Source of the DNA: Deltaproteobacteria bacterium
GTDB taxonomy: Bacteria; Myxococcota_A; UBA796; SXON01
Direction of reading: 5' to 3'
NCBI GenBank assembly: GCA_947490345.1
Contig: CANLGL010000026.1
Location: forward strand, 1 to 64,000
DNA: 64,000 nucleotides
Shown here: positions 61,701 through 64,000 of the stretch, in pieces
Layout: each line of letters starts with the position of its first letter
How positions within the stretch are numbered: the stretch's first letter is position 1
Position numbers and translations under genes: made by a program
The notes under the pieces: generated by a model
Databases searched by the model: none
Told to the model about the DNA's origin: nothing
Seen by the model: only the letters and a program-made list of their open reading frames with translations

Positions 61701-62121
61701 CGCCGGTATCGGCCCTGTCTCCCGTGTCCTCGCTCCCGTCACTGGTGTCCGCCTCGCCGGTGTCGCCGCCGCTGCTTTCGCCGGTGTCGCTGTCGGTGTC
61801 GCCCCCGCTGCTTTCGCTGGTGTCCGCCTCGCCGGTGTCGCCGCCGCTGCTTTCGCCGGTGTCGCCGTCGGTGTCGCCCCCGCTGCTTTCGCCAGTGTCG
61901 CTGTCGGTGTCGGTGTCGCCCGCGCCCGTGTCCGCGCTGTCGGCCGTCTCGCCCGTGTCGTCACTGTCGGCGCTGTCGCCGCCGCTGGTGTCGGGGCTGT
62001 CGGACTCCTCGACGCCCGATTGGTCCTCCCCGGGGTCACAGTCCGGCTCCTCCGGACGTTCGGCGCGGCACGCCAGCGAGAGGAGACACAAGCAAGAGGT
62101 GAAGCTGAATCCGGCGCGCAT
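58744..62121 (-). CDS. Large lipoprotein with MopE-type repeats and seven-bladed FG-GAP propeller
   Basis: The 1125 residues begin with a lipoprotein signal (LCLLSLAC, Cys18). Residues 25-185 are a low-complexity Asp/Thr/Ser/Gly tract. About 186-690 holds eight MopE-type units, most with DCDD, a PG turn and C-N/D-G-x-D-x-D-C (for example EVCDGIDNDCDEGADE). The rest has seven FG-GAP blades (GDVDGDGLDDLGIGG to GDADGDGFSDVLVGS), just right for a closed integrin-type propeller. Likely surface protein loaded with Ca2+. The paralogue at 42604-44688 has the same layout with fewer repeats. Confidence 0.9.
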   Translation of the reverse strand: MRAGFSFTSCLCLLSLACRAERPEEPDCDPGEDQSGVEESDSPDTSGGDSADSDDTGETADSADTGAGDTDTDSDTGESSGGDTDGDTGESSGGDTGEADTSESSGGDTDSDTGESSGGDTGEADTSDGSEDTGDRADTGASDTDTDSGVPDTGADTDTDTGVLDTGADTDTDTDTDVTDFTERCDGLDNDGDGRVDEDAVDAVVAYTDADGDGYGDVSSGAWVCEWPTGAVAEGSDCDDDVAWVYPGADEWCDGIDTDCDGDLDAGGLDAFTWFADGDGDSYGDVAVAVTQCVEPPGYVPDLSDCDDGDATVAPDQVETCNGIDDDCSGVVDDNDAACDVEDPIPDGCTLTWHPDVDADGAGDPTGAVTGCQPDASWVLDDGDCDDADAVIRPGLDETCNGLDDDCDGDVDEEAVDALPWFGDNDRDGYGDGGDFERECTAPAGYLATGGDCDDTDPAISPDAIEVCDGIDNDCDEGADEVTSVDTLEWFVDADLDGWAGTRTRRACDRPIGTSEALGDCDDDDAGVFPGAAEVCNDTDDDCNGLTDDATGVGAAWWYADADEDEFGDATAAVWSCSTPAGYVEDNTDCDDTDGSTFPGRRELCDGDDNNCDGAIDEAGAAGESRYYIDADGDGAGHVDTWTEACDTPAGYVSDYDDCDDADAGAFPGNPEVCGDGIDNDCDGSSASCGPWGERDVTLADASVDGEAAGDAAGGAVAFLGDVDGDGLDDLGIGGAGHDGAGSASGIAWIIGGAGATARLLGVSASDRAGSSLAAIGDADGDGYADVFVGAYTEGTGGSQAGGAYVVAGPIAGDVSLASARLHLYGGAASDWAGYSVAAGSDQDGDGTPDLAVGAPYEDQGGSKAGAVYVGSAAGTGTVDLESSAGKRYGEIGLDRAGSAVAFWGDANGDGFADLLVGAWGESSAGPRAGAVYLVHGPITGTASLATADERWLGERSGTRAGATVAGVGDVDGDGSDDAMVGAPWGTNAYLLGAASMGSTSLTGAVAIFEQEDSGSRLGGGLGGGGDIDADGLQDIVIGAWGDNSGGGAAGAAYLWRGPLSGAYSLADADGKLVGQHADALLGTSVSISGDADGDGFSDVLVGSPGGEAAGFEAGAAWLFYGMEP
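61745..61894. repeat. 75-bp tandem duplication inside lipoprotein linker
   Basis: Two units, 61745-61819 and 61820-61894, are nearly identical and in frame (25 residues each). They lie within the Asp/Thr/Ser/Gly linker of the large MopE lipoprotein, built of smaller GTGTC-type periods. The low divergence implies a recent expansion. Confidence 0.8.
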
Positions 62122-62299
62122 GGTGCGTGCATCGGCCGAGTGGGCTCAGGCTTGAGCGCCCTCTTCACTTGCCCGTCGTGACCCGCACAGGAACGTTGAA
62201 GGATTGGGATCGGCCGGGGGCTCGGCCCACGAGAGGCTCACGCCCAGAAGGCAACGGAGGGTCAGCAGCATCGGGAAAGCGTACCTCGTCCTGCCCCAA
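62122..62299. other. Intergenic stretch, no gene seen
   Basis: This lies between the MopE lipoprotein start and the LpxH-like gene's stop. It should hold the lipoprotein promoter; no clear -35/-10 pair or RNA structure is visible. Confidence 0.3.
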
Positions 62300-62974
62300 C
62301 TACCCTTCAAAACACCTCAGCTCCACCTCGCGACCGCGCACCACACCGTAGGTCCGATGCTCGACCCAGTCGCCGGGGTTGAGGAACCACCCGCCGTCGA
62401 TTCGTTCGCAGCTCGGGGCGTGGGTGTGCCCCATCACGACCAGCTCAGCCCCCCCCGCGATGCGTTGCCCGGCGAGTGCCCGCTGCGCTGCGACCAAGGC
62501 GCCATCGGGCTTTCCGAGCCCCAGGGGCCCGGCGAGTCGATGCAACGTCTCCCAAGCGAGCTCGGTCCCGAGCCGGTCCAAAAGCCACGAAAATCCGGGA
62601 CCACGGAGCACGCCATGGAAAAGCCGATACTTCAACGAGCGGTCGACCTCATCGCCATGCGAGAGCACGGCGGAGAGGCCCCCGAGCCGCCGCTCGATCG
62701 TCGTCCCGATGCTCGCAGCGGCAAGGCCGAACTGCGCTGGAAGGTGGAAGTCGTGATTGCCTGGGAGCACGACGAGGTCGAAGCCTCGCAGCGCGTCGAG
62801 CACCGGCTGATACGCGACGAACGGGACCCCCCCGGGGGCCCAGAACGCGTGGAAGATGTCGCCCGCGAGCACCAACGTCGGCGCGGGACACCCCGCCAGG
62901 AAACGCAGGAAATCCTGCTGGGCGACCGAGTCGGGCCCATCGCAGTGCACGTCGCTGACGATGGCCGCATCCAC
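62300..62974 (-). CDS. LpxH-like metallophosphoesterase
   Basis: From GTG 62974 the 224 residues show metal-site motifs SDVHCDG (Asp8, His10), AGDIFHAFW, LPGNHDFHL, LSHGDEVD and MGHTHAPS, ending with NPGDWVEHRTY. The overall layout resembles UDP-2,3-diacylglucosamine pyrophosphatases (LpxH/LpxH2) of lipid A synthesis, though general phosphoesterase function is possible. It starts 8 bp after the stop of the copper monooxygenase-like gene. Confidence 0.83.
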   Translation of the reverse strand: MDAAIVSDVHCDGPDSVAQQDFLRFLAGCPAPTLVLAGDIFHAFWAPGGVPFVAYQPVLDALRGFDLVVLPGNHDFHLPAQFGLAAASIGTTIERRLGGLSAVLSHGDEVDRSLKYRLFHGVLRGPGFSWLLDRLGTELAWETLHRLAGPLGLGKPDGALVAAQRALAGQRIAGGAELVVMGHTHAPSCERIDGGWFLNPGDWVEHRTYGVVRGREVELRCFEG

Positions 62975-62982
62975 TGAAGCAG

Positions 62983-64000
62983 CTACTCGGCGTCCACGAC
63001 GTAGGTGAAGCCGAAGCACATCTCGTTGCCGGTCTCCTCGCCGAACGGGACGTCCTCCGGCGGGTCCTTGGGCTGCTGGGGATTCGACGCGGAGTTGTCG
63101 TAGGTGCAGCTGACCGACAGGCTGTCGCCCGTTTGGAGGCGCAAGGGCGTCGAGAGCTTGGCGAAGACCTGGTTGTGGAAATTCCACCCGTCCTGATGCA
63201 GCAGACAGGACTCGCTCCCGTCGCTGTGCACCACCCGCTCGTCGAATCCGGCGCCGAGGACGTGCATGTGCGGCCACACGCCCAGCACCTCCAGCCCCGG
63301 ATCGCCGGCTGGGATACTGTCGTCGACGACGTAGGCCGAGTCACCGGCAGGAATGGTGAAGCTCGTGGGTCCGATCGGGTACTGCTCCACGCGGCGTTCG
63401 ACGGAATCGGCGAGATGGACCCCGTAGCCCGACTGGTCGGAAAGCTGGTCCGCCCCCTCGAAACTGTCGAAATAGTGCATCTGCAGGATGAGTTGGGCGT
63501 TCCGGGCTAGCTTCATGCCGGTGCCTTCGGGGAAGATGACCGGGTTCGCGCCGGGCGCCCAAGCGCCGAGGAATTCCCAGCCGCCAGCCCCGAGTCCGCT
63601 GCACGCAAAGCCCTGCGTCGGATCCTCGACGTCGCTCGGAATCCCCGTGGTCCCTGAGGTCTCGAACAGGACAACGTGGTGGACGATTGGGAGCGCGTCG
63701 ACGAGCGCTTCCATGCCGGTAAGAAACACCGCGTCCTCATTGCCGACCGGGAGGAGGAAACACCGGTAGTCGTTGCCATCGGCGCCGAACGACGGGGTGT
63801 AGGGCTGGCCACCGTACAGCTCGGCGTCGAAGGGCGCGCTCTGCGCCGTGACCGGGGGAGGGTCGGCTACCGCAGCTCCCGTGGGCGCGCCGGCGTCGGC
63901 CCACGCCCGCAACGTCGCGATTTCCGCGTCGTCGAGGGTGAACGTGTCGCTGTTTTCGTAGGGCGCACAGCTCGTCTCCGGCGCCGGCGGGGGCATGCGC
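62983..64000 (-). CDS. Copper type II monooxygenase-like protein, N-terminus beyond window
   Basis: At least 339 residues are visible, still open at the window edge, so the apparent ATG at 63996 is probably internal. The first 45 residues (TFTLDDAEIATLRAWADAGA) look like the end of a cytochrome c-type domain whose CxxCH would lie upstream. The rest follows the ascorbate-dependent copper monooxygenase fold: PIVHHVVLF (His pair), LQMHYFD and GVWPHMHVLG provide the expected copper histidines. Secreted or lipoprotein type in this group. Activity is unproven. Confidence 0.75.
   Translation of the reverse strand, partial: RMPPPAPETSCAPYENSDTFTLDDAEIATLRAWADAGAPTGAAVADPPPVTAQSAPFDAELYGGQPYTPSFGADGNDYRCFLLPVGNEDAVFLTGMEALVDALPIVHHVVLFETSGTTGIPSDVEDPTQGFACSGLGAGGWEFLGAWAPGANPVIFPEGTGMKLARNAQLILQMHYFDSFEGADQLSDQSGYGVHLADSVERRVEQYPIGPTSFTIPAGDSAYVVDDSIPAGDPGLEVLGVWPHMHVLGAGFDERVVHSDGSESCLLHQDGWNFHNQVFAKLSTPLRLQTGDSLSVSCTYDNSASNPQQPKDPPEDVPFGEETGNEMCFGFTYVVDAE

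Noticed and set aside
61745-61894. CRISPR or tandem regulatory array
   Set aside because: The 75-bp units are coding, adjacent and part of a Ser/Gly/Asp/Thr linker.

Overview
The window is GC-rich, densely packed chromosomal DNA from a Gram-negative, diderm bacterium. It reads like a Myxococcota (former Deltaproteobacteria) genome. The grounds are many secreted lipoproteins with Asp-Thr/Ser-Gly linkers, MopE-type DCDD metal-binding repeats, FG-GAP propellers, C-terminal hydrophobic-plus-Arg anchors resembling MYXO-CTERM, DUF2330, a MoxR/CoxE pair, and a large TPR protein. Lineage is inferred from protein style; there is no rRNA here.

Layout. 1-2192 is a worn accessory region: a small minus-strand operon ending in a HEPN protein cut by the window edge, one doubtful ORF, the C-terminal relic of a tyrosine recombinase and a 25-bp direct repeat. 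2193-6128 has a beta-barrel-like protein, a DUF2330 protein and a divergent hybrid sensor kinase. 6173-12561 has an MFS transporter divergent from fdsGBAD, an NAD-dependent molybdenum formate dehydrogenase. 12568-19092 has four arylsulfotransferase-like (ASST) lipoproteins, three of them following fds on the same strand. 19079-24522 is a tightly overlapping minus-strand operon: pyrimidine-nucleoside phosphorylase, a protein with three TonB-C-like modules, beta-carbonic anhydrase, a CNT nucleoside transporter, an unknown and the fourth ASST. 24558-33036 holds TrmB, a SulP transporter, a hidden SelW-like selenoprotein gene, lipoproteins, a trypsin-like protease and hydrolases. 33160-35830 is a small defence-type island with two toxin-antitoxin pairs (one toxin frameshifted) and a CPCC protein, ending at a tRNA-Gln. 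36041-42391 has MoxR/CoxE, a NYN/OST-HTH RNA-binding protein, a membrane glycosyltransferase-like protein and a MaoC hydratase. 42604-64000 is mostly envelope biology: two MopE/FG-GAP lipoproteins, a giant TPR protein, an MCE protein with a putative C-terminal barrel, a peptidase MA/propeller/barrel fusion, a class III cyclase, an LpxH-like phosphoesterase and a partial copper monooxygenase-like protein.

Most notable hidden features. (1) A 75-codon SelW/Rdx gene (27026-27253, minus) with an in-frame UGA at the redox CxxU position, followed at once by a strong bacterial SECIS-like hairpin; normal gene calling would miss it. (2) An intergenic repeat family (38321-38445, and inverted at about 42460-42600) whose central hairpin keeps its pairing and a TAAATAA loop although the stem sequence differs.

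The window has no CRISPR array, complete insertion sequence, rRNA or replication origin that I can see.
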